Assembly (NCBI GenBank): GCA_039978895.1
Contig: JBDWAL010000061.1
Coordinates: forward strand, 8,656-72,655
Reading direction: 5' to 3'
From: Aliishimia sp039978895
GTDB taxonomy: Bacteria; Pseudomonadota; Alphaproteobacteria; Rhodobacterales; Rhodobacteraceae
Length of the DNA stretch: 64,000 bases
In this document: piece after piece, positions 43,661-53,354 of the stretch
Position numbering within the stretch: the first letter of the stretch is position 1
Layout: each line of letters starts with the position of its first letter
Made by a program: the position numbers and the translations under genes
The notes under the pieces: model-generated
Told to the model about the DNA's origin: nothing
The model's database searches: none
Seen by the model: the letters and a program-made list of their open reading frames with translations, nothing else

Positions 43661-43693
43661 GCCCCCGCCCCAGATGTGATCCGGGGCAGGGGC
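43661..43693 (-). promoter_or_regulatory. Intercistronic hairpin between ugpB and ugpA
   Basis: Arms GCCCCCGCCCC and GGGGCAGGGGC (one mismatch) around an 11-base loop. There is no U-run on the leftward transcript, so it probably stabilises the ugpB message or partly attenuates, giving more binding protein than permease. Confidence 0.6.
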
Positions 43694-43702
43694 CTTTTCA
43701 GT

Positions 43703-45013
43703 TTAGCGGTTGGCTTGCTCGAAGCGACGCAGAAGTGCGTCACCACGCGTTTTCGCCGAATCAAGCGCGTCTTGTGCAGACTTGTCGCCGCTCCAGACGG
43801 CTTCCAGCTCTTCGTCGATGATCCCGCGGATTTGGTCGAACGAACCAAGGCGTAAACCTTTGGAGTTATCCGTCGGCGCTTTTGCGGTCATTTGGATCAC
43901 AGCGATATCTGTGCCGGGGTTTTTGTCGTAGAACCCTTGGCTGCGTGTCAGGTTTGCGGCTTCGCTTGTGATCGGCAAATAGCCCGTGTCTTGGTGCCAT
44001 TTCGCTTGAATCTCTGGCGAAGACAGGAAGTTCAGGAATTCCGCAACGCCTTTGTACTCAGCGCTAGATTGGCCTTCCATAACCCACAAAGATGCCCCAC
44101 CGATGATGGTGTTTTGCGGCTCAGACGCCACGGCTGACCAATATGGGAGAGGGCGGACATCAAACGCGAAGTCTGCTTCCGATTTGATCCCCGCGTAACC
44201 CGCAGAGCTTTCGGTAAACAGCGCGCATTCGCCCGCACGGAAGTTTGCGCCACCTTCGTTGCGACGACCTGCATAAATGAACTTGCCGTCTTTGGCCCAT
44301 TCACCCATTGCCGAAATATGCGCAACCTGTGCCGGTCCGTTCAGCGCCAATTCCGTGTCTACGCCGCCAAAACCGTTGGCTTTAGATGCAAAAGGCGTGT
44401 TGTGATACGCCGAGAAATTCTCGAGGTGAATCCAGCTCTGCCACGCGGTGGTCAACGGGCATGAGTTGCCAGACGCTTTCAACGTATCAAGAACGGAGCC
44501 AACCTGTTCCCATGTGGACAGATCCGTATCGGGATCAACGCCAGCCGCTTCAAGTGCATCGCGGTTAACCCACAAAACAGGCGTGGACGAGTTGAAGGGC
44601 AGGGACAGCATGTTGCCATCGCTGGACGTGTAATAGCCCTTAACAGAGCCGATATACGCTTCTTGATCAAAGCTCGCGCCTGCGTCGGTCATCACTTCAA
44701 ACACTGGTTTAACAGCACCTGAGGCTGACATCATTGTGGCGGTTCCAACTTCGAACACCATCAAAATGTCAGGCTGTTCGCCTGCGCGGAAAGCGGCGAT
44801 CCCTGCATTCAGAGTTTCGGAATAGTTGCCTTTATGCGTGGCAGTCACAGTGTAATCACTTTGTGCTGCGTTAAACGTCGTGACCTGCTCGGCGACCAAT
44901 TCGCCTAGTCGGCCCGTGAAGGCGTGCCAGAATTCGATTTCAGTTTGCGCGGCCAAGGGCGCGGCGACAAGTGTTGACATCGTAGATGCCAGCAGCAAGT
45001 TCTTGAGTTTCAT
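43703..45013 (-). CDS. ugpB: Glycerol-3-phosphate-type binding protein UgpB
   Basis: A 436-residue periplasmic binding protein. Sec signal peptide MKLKNLLLASTMSTLVAAPL ending at AAQ-TEIE. UgpB signature segments: EIEFWHAFTGRLGELVAEQV, ATHKGNYSETLNAGIAAFRA, FEVGTATMM, SSTPVLWVNRDALEAAG, IIGGASLWVM, KGLRLGSFDQIR. Ligand by family: sn-glycerol-3-phosphate or glycerophosphodiesters. First gene of ugpBAEC; no adjacent ugpQ and no recognisable Pho box in the upstream gap. Confidence 0.9.
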   Translation of the reverse strand: MKLKNLLLASTMSTLVAAPLAAQTEIEFWHAFTGRLGELVAEQVTTFNAAQSDYTVTATHKGNYSETLNAGIAAFRAGEQPDILMVFEVGTATMMSASGAVKPVFEVMTDAGASFDQEAYIGSVKGYYTSSDGNMLSLPFNSSTPVLWVNRDALEAAGVDPDTDLSTWEQVGSVLDTLKASGNSCPLTTAWQSWIHLENFSAYHNTPFASKANGFGGVDTELALNGPAQVAHISAMGEWAKDGKFIYAGRRNEGGANFRAGECALFTESSAGYAGIKSEADFAFDVRPLPYWSAVASEPQNTIIGGASLWVMEGQSSAEYKGVAEFLNFLSSPEIQAKWHQDTGYLPITSEAANLTRSQGFYDKNPGTDIAVIQMTAKAPTDNSKGLRLGSFDQIRGIIDEELEAVWSGDKSAQDALDSAKTRGDALLRRFEQANR

Positions 45014-45519
45014 ATCTTCCTCCGGTTGGTGAGCTTTTGATGCTCTGAGTTGCCCGTTACACGAGCATTGTAACTAACATGTGTCGAGTCATGAGCATTA
45101 GTCAATGCACGTTCCCAGCCCTTCTCACGCAACATCACGGAACGTCATTCGTGATAGGGCGCGTGCTTCCCGTTCCTTGTCGTATGCGTGTTGCATGGCT
45201 TGAGATGAGAGGGTGTCAGTCGACCCACGCAAAAGCGCAACATATGAAAAAGATGACGAAATCATCGGGTTTTGCCATGCTAGATTAGCGACCGCCGGCA
45301 TAGGTTTTGACGCGGCGGCGGCGGATTGAGTTCCGCAAAGATGTGCCCAAATTGTTAGGCACGTCTCCTCATTGGGCTATCTGTTTGCATGAAAACAGCC
45401 TATTGATGAACAACTTGGTGAACCCAGCTACGCCTTGCAATGTCATATAAAGCCATTACGATTTCTGCAGAGCTCAACCGACAAGGCTAATTTCGCCCGA
45501 AGACACTACGAGGATTGTA
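45014..45519. other. Intergenic region of 506 bases
   Basis: Contains the ugp promoter (leftward) and that of the cyclase gene (rightward). GAGCATT occurs twice as a direct repeat (near 45062 and 45092), and GTGCC...GGCAC forms a short inverted repeat near 45340. No credible ORF or gene remnant seen. Confidence 0.45.
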
Positions 45520-47301
45520 TTGCGTTTTCCTATTACCATCATTTTGATGCTGGCTCTCGGGGGATTGACCGGGGTTTCTGTTGGCTCTGTTTTGTTGGTT
45601 TCGGCCTCTGCTAGTCTGAAGAATACCCAAGAACTTAGTGCAAAGCGTGCGGAACTAACGGTCACTGCGATCGAACGGGGCATCACGGACAACTTGGCTC
45701 CGGCTCAAAACATGATCAACGAGATTGCACGGCGGGTTGACCAGGGAATACTTGATCTGGCTGACCGAAATCGATTGGCCGCGACCTTAGGTGGGGCGTT
45801 GGCATCAGCGCCGCAGCTTGGCGGGGTTGTGATTTGGCAGCCCGAGGTTGATGAGCTGTGGGTGCGAAGCACCGCTTCGGGCAAGATAACTGAGCGCGAT
45901 GTTGATGGGCTTACGCGCGCGGAGTTTGATGCTATCGCGCAAAGGTTTGATCATAACGACCAGATTTCGTGGGGCGCGCCGACCTTTTTTGACCGACAGA
46001 CCTTTATCAATATCCGTAGGCCGATTGTGCGTGACGGTGTCATCGTCGCGGTGGTTGCAACAGGGATTTCATTGTCTTCGCTGTCGAGCTTGGTTGGCGA
46101 TCTAGCGGTCGCGGATTTGACGCCGTTTATTCTGTTTGGCGATGACAAGGTGCTTGGACATCCGGCGCTGCTTGATCCTGAATATTCGGGAATGCTGTCA
46201 GGGCGCAAAGCTTTGTTGTCAGTTATGGAAATTGATGATCCCGCGCTGGCCGCATTTCCAGACTTGGAAGAAAGTAGATCGTCGGGGGTTATGGGGCTTG
46301 ATGTTCGAGTTGCCGAAAGTGACAGCGGTGCAAGCCTGATCCTGTCGCGTGCCAGCAATGTTTTTGGCCCGGTGCCATGGCGTATTGGGGCCTACATGCC
46401 TGTGGAATCCGTCAACGGGCAATTCAGACGTTTGGTTGGTTCTATTCTTGTCGGTATCGGGATGCTTATTGTGTCTGTGGGGGCGTCGCTGTTTCTAGCG
46501 CGGCGCATGGCGCGTCCGATCACGGCCATCTCGGCAGCGGCTAAGAAGATCGAACGATTGGAACTTGACGCGATCGTCCCTTTGCAGCGTTCGCGTATCC
46601 GTGAATTAGACGAACAGGCAAACTCGTTTAACCGCATGGTGCAAGGATTGCGTTGGTTCCAAGCCTATGTGCCGCGTCGACTGGTGCAACAATTGATGGA
46701 CCAAACAGGTGGACCAAACCGGGGTGTGCACGAGGCGGACCTGACTGTGATGTTCACAGATGTCATAGGGTTTACCGCCTTGTCAGAGGCGCTCCCGCCG
46801 TCGCAAATCGGCGCGTTGCTCAACGAGCATTTCGAGACCACCAATAAGATCGTAGAGGCCGAAAAAGGAACGCTGGACAAGTTTATTGGTGACGCCGCGA
46901 TGGTGTTTTGGGGCGCGCCCGATCCGATGCCGGACCATGCGACCCATGCCTGCCGCGCCGCGTTGGCCATCGACAAAGCTGTGACCGCGCTTAACGCAAA
47001 AACCGACGGGCCAGCGTTGCGGGTTAAAATTGGGCTGCATTCCGGTCCGCTGATCGTCGGCAATATCGGCGCACGCACGCGGATGAATTACACCGTCATC
47101 GGTGACACTGTGAACGTCTGTGCAAGGCTTGAAGCTCTTGCCGGGTCACACGCCGAAGATCGGGACGTGACCATTCTTGTGAGCAGCGAAGTGGTCGAAG
47201 CTGTCGGAAACGCCTTTGTCTTCGAACCAATCGGCGATCAATTTGTTAAAGGTCGCGAGCAAGCGGTTTCGGTTTGGCGTTTGGTTGGAGCCAAGGACTA
47301 A
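45520..47301 (+). CDS. Membrane-bound class III adenylate/guanylate cyclase with HAMP domain
   Basis: A 593-residue signalling protein. TM1 is at residues 1-28, followed by a periplasmic sensor of the PDC/Cache type (about 35-300), TM2 at about 305-327, a HAMP linker (ARRMARPITAISAAAKKIER) and a class III cyclase domain (about 405-590). Catalytic features: metal Asp in VMFTDVIGFTAL, second Asp in DKFIGDAAMVFWGAP, transition-state Asn/Arg in YTVIGDTVNVCARLEAL. It should make cAMP or cGMP in response to a periplasmic ligand. The TTG start at 45520 is supported by GAGGA five bases before. Stands alone; no cyclic-nucleotide effector gene nearby. Confidence 0.85.
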   Translation: MRFPITIILMLALGGLTGVSVGSVLLVSASASLKNTQELSAKRAELTVTAIERGITDNLAPAQNMINEIARRVDQGILDLADRNRLAATLGGALASAPQLGGVVIWQPEVDELWVRSTASGKITERDVDGLTRAEFDAIAQRFDHNDQISWGAPTFFDRQTFINIRRPIVRDGVIVAVVATGISLSSLSSLVGDLAVADLTPFILFGDDKVLGHPALLDPEYSGMLSGRKALLSVMEIDDPALAAFPDLEESRSSGVMGLDVRVAESDSGASLILSRASNVFGPVPWRIGAYMPVESVNGQFRRLVGSILVGIGMLIVSVGASLFLARRMARPITAISAAAKKIERLELDAIVPLQRSRIRELDEQANSFNRMVQGLRWFQAYVPRRLVQQLMDQTGGPNRGVHEADLTVMFTDVIGFTALSEALPPSQIGALLNEHFETTNKIVEAEKGTLDKFIGDAAMVFWGAPDPMPDHATHACRAALAIDKAVTALNAKTDGPALRVKIGLHSGPLIVGNIGARTRMNYTVIGDTVNVCARLEALAGSHAEDRDVTILVSSEVVEAVGNAFVFEPIGDQFVKGREQAVSVWRLVGAKD

Positions 47302-47349
47302 GGGGGTTTTGCTTCGAGGTCGGAAAGCACTTTTGCCGTGACCCGTGCG

Positions 47350-47460
47350 GACCCTTCATGTCCCATTGGGCGCATGAACTCGTTTGTGGATCACGATTTG
47401 AAATCTGGGCGACTGATGCGCTTGTCTGAGCATGAATTGGATAATGACTGTGAGCCGTAG
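47350..47460 (+). pseudogene. Possible C-terminal remnant of a LysR-type regulator
   Basis: In one frame after the cyclase gene the sequence reads PIGRMNSFVDHDLKSGRLMR and then LSEHELDNDCEP before a stop at 47460. This fits the closing part of GcvA-like LysR proteins (valgr..lv..DLasGrLvrpf). Nothing upstream of it remains, and the adjoining bases to 47595 are non-coding. Low confidence because it is short. Confidence 0.3.
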
Positions 47461-47595
47461 TTTTTCAAAATAACGGATGATTTGATTGCACGGTGATGCG
47501 ATAGGTTTCCTAAAGATATCTGTCCGAACTCTGACTGTACTTTTCGGCCTTAATGTCGTGAATTGGCGGCTGATCCGACACACGAAGGAATACAG

Positions 47596-48651
47596 ATGTT
47601 TTTAAAGAACGCTTGGTATGTTGCCGCTTGGTCGACTGAGATTGACACATCCCTTCAGCAAATTCGTGTGCTGGGTGAAAAAATCTGCATCTATCGGACC
47701 CAAAATGGCGATGTCGCGGCGTTAGAGGATGCATGCCCGCATCGGAAACTTCCCCTGTCCAAAGGCCGCATCAAAGGCGATGCGATTGAATGTGGCTATC
47801 ACGGTTTAACGTTCGACTGTGCGGGCCAATGCATCGCTGCGCCGGGCAAAGGGCGCATCCCGTCAAACGCCAAAGTGCATTCCTATCCGGTACATGAAAA
47901 ATACGAACTGGTGTGGATTTGGATGGGAAATCCGGCCATGGCGGACCCTTCCGAGATATTCGAGATCGAACACTATGATGATCCCGACTGGGGGATCAAT
48001 CGTGGTGCAGCAATGGAAATCAAATGCAACTATCTGTTTATGGCAGACAATCTTTTGGACCCAACGCACGTGGCGTGGGTGCACCAGTCGTCATTTGCCC
48101 AAGACGCGACCAAAGACGCCCCTTTATCGGTCTCAAAGCGCGATGATGGGATTATTGTGCACCGCTGGATGTTGGACGTGGAACCGGCGCCTTTCTACAA
48201 AAAGGTTGTAGAATTTGAAGGCAATTGCGACCGTTTGCAACATTATGAAGTGCGCTACCCTGGCCACGCTTTGGTGAAAGCTGTGTTTACACCAGCAGGA
48301 ACAGGGGGACCGAACGGTCCGCTGCACGAAAAGACCTTTGTGATGGACAGTTACAACTTCATGACCCCCACAAGCGAGACCGAAACGCGATATTATTGGT
48401 TCCAGCTGCGCAACATCCGACCAGATGACAAAGCCTTGTCACAAATGATGACCGAAGACGTGAGGCACGCGTTTGAAGAAGACCTTGCTGTGCTCGAACA
48501 AGTGCAAATTGGGATGACGGAAAAGACTTCGCCCCATATCGATCTCAACATTGATGGCGGGCAATTGCGCTTCCGTCGTAGGTTGGAGGCGATGATCGCA
48601 GAGGAAAAGATGATTGATGCGAAAATGGCGGGATCACTAACGAAACTCTGA
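47596..48651 (+). CDS. Rieske non-heme iron oxygenase, VanA-like
   Basis: A 351-residue oxygenase alpha subunit. Rieske [2Fe-2S] ligands C47-x-H49 and C66-x-x-H69 (CPHRKLPLS, IECGYHG); mononuclear iron motif DNLLDPTHVAWVH with H158 and H163. The size and C-terminal part resemble vanillate O-demethylase-type enzymes, which remove O- or N-methyl groups or hydroxylate aromatic acids. ATG at 47596 with GAAGGA ribosome binding site; the frame upstream to 47563 is not needed. No ferredoxin/reductase partner gene adjoins it. It faces the hut operon tail to tail; a link to histidine metabolism is not shown. Confidence 0.85.
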   Translation: MFLKNAWYVAAWSTEIDTSLQQIRVLGEKICIYRTQNGDVAALEDACPHRKLPLSKGRIKGDAIECGYHGLTFDCAGQCIAAPGKGRIPSNAKVHSYPVHEKYELVWIWMGNPAMADPSEIFEIEHYDDPDWGINRGAAMEIKCNYLFMADNLLDPTHVAWVHQSSFAQDATKDAPLSVSKRDDGIIVHRWMLDVEPAPFYKKVVEFEGNCDRLQHYEVRYPGHALVKAVFTPAGTGGPNGPLHEKTFVMDSYNFMTPTSETETRYYWFQLRNIRPDDKALSQMMTEDVRHAFEEDLAVLEQVQIGMTEKTSPHIDLNIDGGQLRFRRRLEAMIAEEKMIDAKMAGSLTKL

Positions 48652-48665
48652 TCTCGTTCGAAAAG

Positions 48666-48701
48666 CCTGCAAGGCATTTGCAGGGTCGATTTTTGTGACC
48701 C
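48666..48701. terminator. Hairpins between converging Rieske and hutU genes
   Basis: CCTGCAA...TTGCAGG (48666-48684) is followed by GGGTC...GACCC (48683-48701). The two overlapping dyads fill the 76-base gap between converging genes and probably act as a bidirectional terminator, though U-runs are short. Confidence 0.5.
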
Positions 48702-48727
48702 TGATCTGATCCGGTCTTAGGAACGGC

Positions 48728-50407
48728 TCACTTCAGAATGCCGGGCAAGTCCAGGCCCTGTTCGCGTGCGCAATCCAGCGCAATATCGTAACCCGCATCG
48801 GCATGACGCATGACCCCAGTGGCCGGGTCATTCCAAAGCACATTGGCAATACGGCGGTCAGCATCTTCGGTCCCGTCGCAACAAACAACCATGCCGGAAT
48901 GCTGCGAGAACCCCATGCCAACACCGCCGCCATGATGCAGCGACACCCACGTCGCGCCACTGGCAACATTCAACATGGCGTTCAGCAAAGGCCAATCGCT
49001 CACGGCGTCGCTGCCATCTTTCATACTTTCCGTTTCGCGGTTTGGGGACGCAACCGAGCCGCTATCAAGGTGGTCGCGACCAATCACGACTGGCGCGCTA
49101 AGTTCGCCCGTGCGCACCATCTCGTTGAAGGCAAGGCCAAGCTTATGCCTAACCCCCAAACCAACCCAGCAAATGCGCGCTGGAAGCCCCTGAAAGCTGA
49201 TCCGCTCGCGGGCCATATCGAGCCAATTGTGCAGATGCGGATCATCCACCAGCTCTTTGACCTTCGCGTCAGTTTTATAGATGTCCTCGGGATCACCCGA
49301 CAACGCGCACCACCGAAACGGACCAATGCCGCGACAAAACAAGGGGCGGATATAGGCGGGCACAAAGCCCGGGAAGGCAAAGGCGTTTTCCAAGCCTTCC
49401 TCAAGCGCGACCTGACGAATGTTATTGCCATAATCCAATGTTGGTACACCCGCGTTCCAGAAATCGACCATTGCCGCAACATGCGTCTTCATGCTGGCCC
49501 GAGCCGCGGATTCGACTGCTTTAGGGTCACTTTCCCGTTTGGCACGCCACTCCACCAGCCCCCAACCCTGCGGCAGATACCCATTAAGCGGATCATGTGC
49601 AGATGTCTGATCCGTCACCATGTCTGGGCGAATTCCACCGGCGTTCATCCGTTTCACCAGCTCCGGGAATATATCGGCCGCATTACCCAAAAGGCCGATG
49701 GATTTCGCCTCGCCTGCTTGCGTCCAGCGTTCGATCATCTCAAGCGCCTCATCCAGCGTTTGTGCTTTTTCATCGACGTATTTCGTGCGCAGTCGGAAAT
49801 CGATGCTGTCGGGATTGCATTCAACCGCAAGACAACATGCGCCCGCCATAACGGCCGCCAAAGGTTGCGCCCCGCCCATGCCGCCAAGACCACCGGTCAA
49901 AATCCATTTGCCGGTCAGATCGCCGCCGTAATGTTGGCGGCCTGCCTCCATGAATGTTTCGTAAGTGCCCTGCACAATGCCTTGCGTGCCGATGTAAATC
50001 CAAGACCCAGCCGTCATCTGGCCGTACATCGCTAGCCCGCGCTTATCGAGCTCGTTGAAATGATCCCATGTCGCCCAATGCGGCACGAGGTTTGAATTGG
50101 CGATCAGAACGCGCGGGGCATCCTTGTGGGTTTGGAACACGCCGACGGGCTTGCCCGACTGAACCAGCAGCGTTTGATCGTCATCAAGGTTTTTCAAACT
50201 GGCAACGATCGCATCGAAATCTTCCCATGTACGGGCCGCGCGCCCGATCCCGCCATAGACCACCAACTCATGCGGGTTTTCGGCCACGTCGGGATGCAAA
50301 TTGTTCATCAACATCCGCATGGGGGCTTCTGTCAGCCAACTTTTGGCCGTGATCTTTGATCCGGTGGGGGCAAAGATGTCACGTAGGTTGTGGCGGGGGT
50401 TGTTCAT
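48728..50407 (-). CDS. hutU: Urocanate hydratase
   Basis: A 559-residue NAD-dependent urocanase, the second step of histidine catabolism (urocanate to imidazolonepropionate). Blocks: VYGGIGRAARTWEDFDAIVA, GWIYIGTQGI-like (GSWIYIGTQGIVQGTYETF), GGLGGMGGAQPLAAVMAG, DQTSAHDPLNGYLPQGW and GGGVGMGFSQHSGMVVCCDG, the last carrying the active-site Cys. Start at 50407 is the usual family N-terminus (MNNPRHNLRDIFAPTG); the frame extension to 50473 is not conserved. It follows hutH after 127 bases, where hutG often sits in related clusters; no hutG fragment was recognised there. Confidence 0.95.
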   Translation of the reverse strand: MNNPRHNLRDIFAPTGSKITAKSWLTEAPMRMLMNNLHPDVAENPHELVVYGGIGRAARTWEDFDAIVASLKNLDDDQTLLVQSGKPVGVFQTHKDAPRVLIANSNLVPHWATWDHFNELDKRGLAMYGQMTAGSWIYIGTQGIVQGTYETFMEAGRQHYGGDLTGKWILTGGLGGMGGAQPLAAVMAGACCLAVECNPDSIDFRLRTKYVDEKAQTLDEALEMIERWTQAGEAKSIGLLGNAADIFPELVKRMNAGGIRPDMVTDQTSAHDPLNGYLPQGWGLVEWRAKRESDPKAVESAARASMKTHVAAMVDFWNAGVPTLDYGNNIRQVALEEGLENAFAFPGFVPAYIRPLFCRGIGPFRWCALSGDPEDIYKTDAKVKELVDDPHLHNWLDMARERISFQGLPARICWVGLGVRHKLGLAFNEMVRTGELSAPVVIGRDHLDSGSVASPNRETESMKDGSDAVSDWPLLNAMLNVASGATWVSLHHGGGVGMGFSQHSGMVVCCDGTEDADRRIANVLWNDPATGVMRHADAGYDIALDCAREQGLDLPGILK

Positions 50408-50534
50408 CTGGATGCTCCGAAGGTTAAGGCCGTGTCGGCATGTGGGATCAGGTTTTGTGTCATGGCGCAGCACGAGGGCGCGCGCGCTGATCCGAGCACA
50501 ATCAGCCAGTCAATATGCTGGGTATCGCGGCAGA

Positions 50535-52076
50535 TCATGGGACCAATCCACGAACAAAACCTGGAAGGTCGACGGGGTCGATCAAGCGCGCGTTTTTAAC
50601 CATAGCCGCTGCTGCCTCTAGCGACGGGGCAAGATAACGATCCGCTTCCAAGGGCGCGACTTCAGTGCGTAAAACGTCAATAACGGATTGTAAGGGCGCG
50701 CTGGTTTTTAAGGGTGCGCGAAAGTCTATGCCTTGGGCCGCGCAGATCGCTTCGACCCCAAGGATAACATTCAAATTCGCGTTCATTTTGGCAAGCCTGC
50801 GCGCGGCATGTGCGGCCATGCTGACATGATCTTCTTGGTTCGCAGAGGTTGGCGTGCTATCCGTGGTACAAGGGTTTGCCAGATGTTTATTTTCGCTCAT
50901 CAAGGCAGCGGTGGTGACTTCCGCGATCATCAATCCCGAATTCAATCCCGGATCGGGCGTCAAAAACGGGGGCAGATCATGGCTGAGTGTCGGATCGACC
51001 ATCAACGCCACACGCCTTTGCGCGATGGCCCCGATTTCAGAGACGGCAACCGCGATTTGATCCGCCGCAAATCCCACTGGTTCCGCATGGAAATTCCCGC
51101 CTGACACAATCAAACCTTCGTCGACGAGCACAAGCGGATTGTCGGTGACGGCATTCGCTTCGACCTCAAGCGTGCGCGCGGCAAAATGCAACAAATCCAT
51201 TGCGGCACCGGTCACTTGAGGTTGGCACCGGATGCAATAGGGGTCTTGCACACGCGTGTCGTCTTCGCGGTGGCTTTCGCGGATTTTTGAGCCGCTCATC
51301 ACAGCACGTTGGGCGCGCGCCACGGCGATCTGTCCGGCGTGACCGCGCAAGGTGTGGACGGCGTCTTGCAAAGGGGCCGTTGATCCCATGATGGCATCTG
51401 TTGACAATGCGCATGTGACGACCGCGGTGGCCGCGTTTTGCCAAGCCCCCCATAGCCCGACCAGCGCGCAGGCGGTTGAAAATTGGGTGCCGTTGATCAG
51501 CGCCAACCCTTCCTTGGGGCCAAGTGTGATTGGGTTCAGCCCCGCCTTTGACAAGGCATCACCGCCCGACATGCGAACGCCGTCAAACACCGCTTCGCCT
51601 TCACCAAGTAAAACGGCGGCCATATGGGCCAACGGCGCAAGGTCACCTGACGCGCCAACAGAGCCTTGATCGGGAATAACGGGTACAACATTCTTGGCTA
51701 ACATGCTCTCGATCAGGGCGACGGTGCCCCATGCAACGCCTGACGCACCGCGACCAAGCGACAACAATTTCAACACCATCATCAGGCGCGTTGTGTGGAC
51801 ATCCAGTGGTGTACCAACGCCGCAACAATGACTTAGGATCAGATTGCGTTGCAATGTGGCGGTGTCTTGCGGCGCGATCTTCAGGCTGGCCAGTTTTCCA
51901 AAGCCTGTGTTGACCCCGTAGACCGCGTCATTCCCTGCAGCGGCCTGTGCGATGAGCTCGGCGGCGGCCATAACACCGGCACGCGCGGATGGGTCCAGTT
52001 TCGCTGCAAGCCCATTGGACCAGACATTGTGTAAGGTCGCCAAAGATGTGGCCCCGGGCATGAGAATAACGCTCAT
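50535..52076 (-). CDS. hutH: Histidine ammonia-lyase
   Basis: A 513-residue MIO-type lyase converting histidine to urocanate and ammonia. The autocatalytic MIO triad A142-S143-G144 is in GSVGASGDLAPLAHM. Tyr53 region YGVNTGFGKLAS, and QDPYCIRCQPQVTGA, are intact, and length is normal. Its start overlaps the hutI stop by 4 bases, so the two are coupled. Confidence 0.95.
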   Translation of the reverse strand: MSVILMPGATSLATLHNVWSNGLAAKLDPSARAGVMAAAELIAQAAAGNDAVYGVNTGFGKLASLKIAPQDTATLQRNLILSHCCGVGTPLDVHTTRLMMVLKLLSLGRGASGVAWGTVALIESMLAKNVVPVIPDQGSVGASGDLAPLAHMAAVLLGEGEAVFDGVRMSGGDALSKAGLNPITLGPKEGLALINGTQFSTACALVGLWGAWQNAATAVVTCALSTDAIMGSTAPLQDAVHTLRGHAGQIAVARAQRAVMSGSKIRESHREDDTRVQDPYCIRCQPQVTGAAMDLLHFAARTLEVEANAVTDNPLVLVDEGLIVSGGNFHAEPVGFAADQIAVAVSEIGAIAQRRVALMVDPTLSHDLPPFLTPDPGLNSGLMIAEVTTAALMSENKHLANPCTTDSTPTSANQEDHVSMAAHAARRLAKMNANLNVILGVEAICAAQGIDFRAPLKTSAPLQSVIDVLRTEVAPLEADRYLAPSLEAAAAMVKNARLIDPVDLPGFVRGLVP

Positions 52077-53278
52077 GTGACGCCCCCAAAGATACGTTGA
52101 TGAAGTGGGTTAAACCCAATGCGATAAGACAGCTCAGCCGGATGCGAGACATCCCAAATCGCCAAATCAGCGCGCAGACCTGATGCAATCTGACCGCGAT
52201 CTGCCAGACCAAGCGCGCGCGCCGCATTGACTGTCAGACCCGCCAGTGCTTCTGCCGGGGTCATGCGAAACAGGGTGCACGCCATGTTGAGTGTCAGCAG
52301 CGGCGATGTCAGGGGGGAAGACCCCGGATTGCAATCTGTTGCCAGCGCCATTGGAACATTGTGTTTGCGGAAAAGCTCGATTGGCGGCGCTTGTGTCTCG
52401 CGCAATGTATAGTATGCGCCGGGAAGTATCACAGCCACAGATCCTGACGCCGCCAAAGCTTGAGCGTCCGCATCGTTTGCAAATTCCACATGATCAGCGG
52501 ACAAGGCCTTATAGTGCGCGGCAAGTTGCGTTCCGCCAATATTGGACAGTTGTTCCGCGTGCAGTTTGACTGGCAGCTGTAAGTCTTTCGCCACATCAAA
52601 AACGCGCGCGATTTGAGCGGCGTCAAATGCAATGCCCTCGCAAAAGCCATCCACGGCATCGACCAACCCCTCGGCATGGGCGACCCTTAGGGCTGGAATG
52701 CAAACGGTATCGATATATTCATCTGCTCGACCGGTATATTCTGGCGGCACAGCGTGCGCGCCTAGAAAACTGGTCCGCACGTCAACGGGTCTTGTCTGCG
52801 CAAGGGTTCGCGTGACCCGCAACATCTTCAACTCTGTGTCGAGATCCAGCCCGTAACCAGACTTGACCTCGATCAGCGTCACGCCTTCTGAAATCATCGC
52901 ATCGACACGTGTCAGCGCGTCTGCCAACAACTCCGCATCGGTTGCAGTACGGGTTGCGCGGACGGTTGAGATGATACCGCCCCCCGCCTTGGCGACCTCT
53001 TCGTAACGCGCCCCGTTTAATCGCAGTTCGAACTCGGCGGCTCGGTTTCCGCCAAACACCACATGCGTGTGACAATCGATCAAACCCGGTGTCACCAACC
53101 GCCCAGCAAGATCACGAGATGGAAGCTTTGCAAACTCCGCAGGCAGGTCCGCGTGACGACCCACCCACGCAATATGGTCATCCGTGATCGCAACAGCGCC
53201 GCCGTCAATAAGACCATATGCGTTTGCGCCGGGCATCATTGTTGCGAGCGTGGCGTTAAAGAGAATGTGCGAGGTCAT
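52073..53278 (-). CDS. hutI: Imidazolonepropionase
   Basis: A 401-residue amidohydrolase that opens imidazolonepropionate to N-formimino-L-glutamate. Metal-binding HTH in VTPGLIDCHTHVVFGGNRA, EVKSGYGLDL, KLHAEQLSNIGG and ALATDCNPGSSP are present. First gene of the leftward hutI-hutH-hutU operon, divergent from hutF with a 76-base gap carrying a candidate HutC motif. Confidence 0.95.
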   Translation of the reverse strand: MTSHILFNATLATMMPGANAYGLIDGGAVAITDDHIAWVGRHADLPAEFAKLPSRDLAGRLVTPGLIDCHTHVVFGGNRAAEFELRLNGARYEEVAKAGGGIISTVRATRTATDAELLADALTRVDAMISEGVTLIEVKSGYGLDLDTELKMLRVTRTLAQTRPVDVRTSFLGAHAVPPEYTGRADEYIDTVCIPALRVAHAEGLVDAVDGFCEGIAFDAAQIARVFDVAKDLQLPVKLHAEQLSNIGGTQLAAHYKALSADHVEFANDADAQALAASGSVAVILPGAYYTLRETQAPPIELFRKHNVPMALATDCNPGSSPLTSPLLTLNMACTLFRMTPAEALAGLTVNAARALGLADRGQIASGLRADLAIWDVSHPAELSYRIGFNPLHQRIFGGVT

Positions 53279-53314
53279 AGGCTATCCGGTAAATGTCTTG
53301 ATGAATCATAAAGT

Positions 53315-53324
53315 ATGCTATTAT
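53315..53324. promoter_or_regulatory. Candidate HutC operator motif, hutI-hutF gap
   Basis: ATGCTATTAT lies in the divergent promoter gap and matches 9 of 10 bases of ATGTTATTAT in front of hutC. Sharing between the two hut control regions suggests an operator for HutC. It is flanked by ATGAAT and ATTCAT arms. Confidence 0.4.
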
Positions 53325-53354
53325 AGTTATTTTGTCTATTCATAAGGAGCGCCA

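Noticed and set aside
45079..45288. Small ORF upstream of ugpB
   Set aside because: No ribosome binding site or family resemblance; lies in promoter sequence of ugpB.
50408..50534. Possible hutG remnant between hutH and hutU
   Set aside because: Neither strand gives a segment like N-formylglutamate deformylase.
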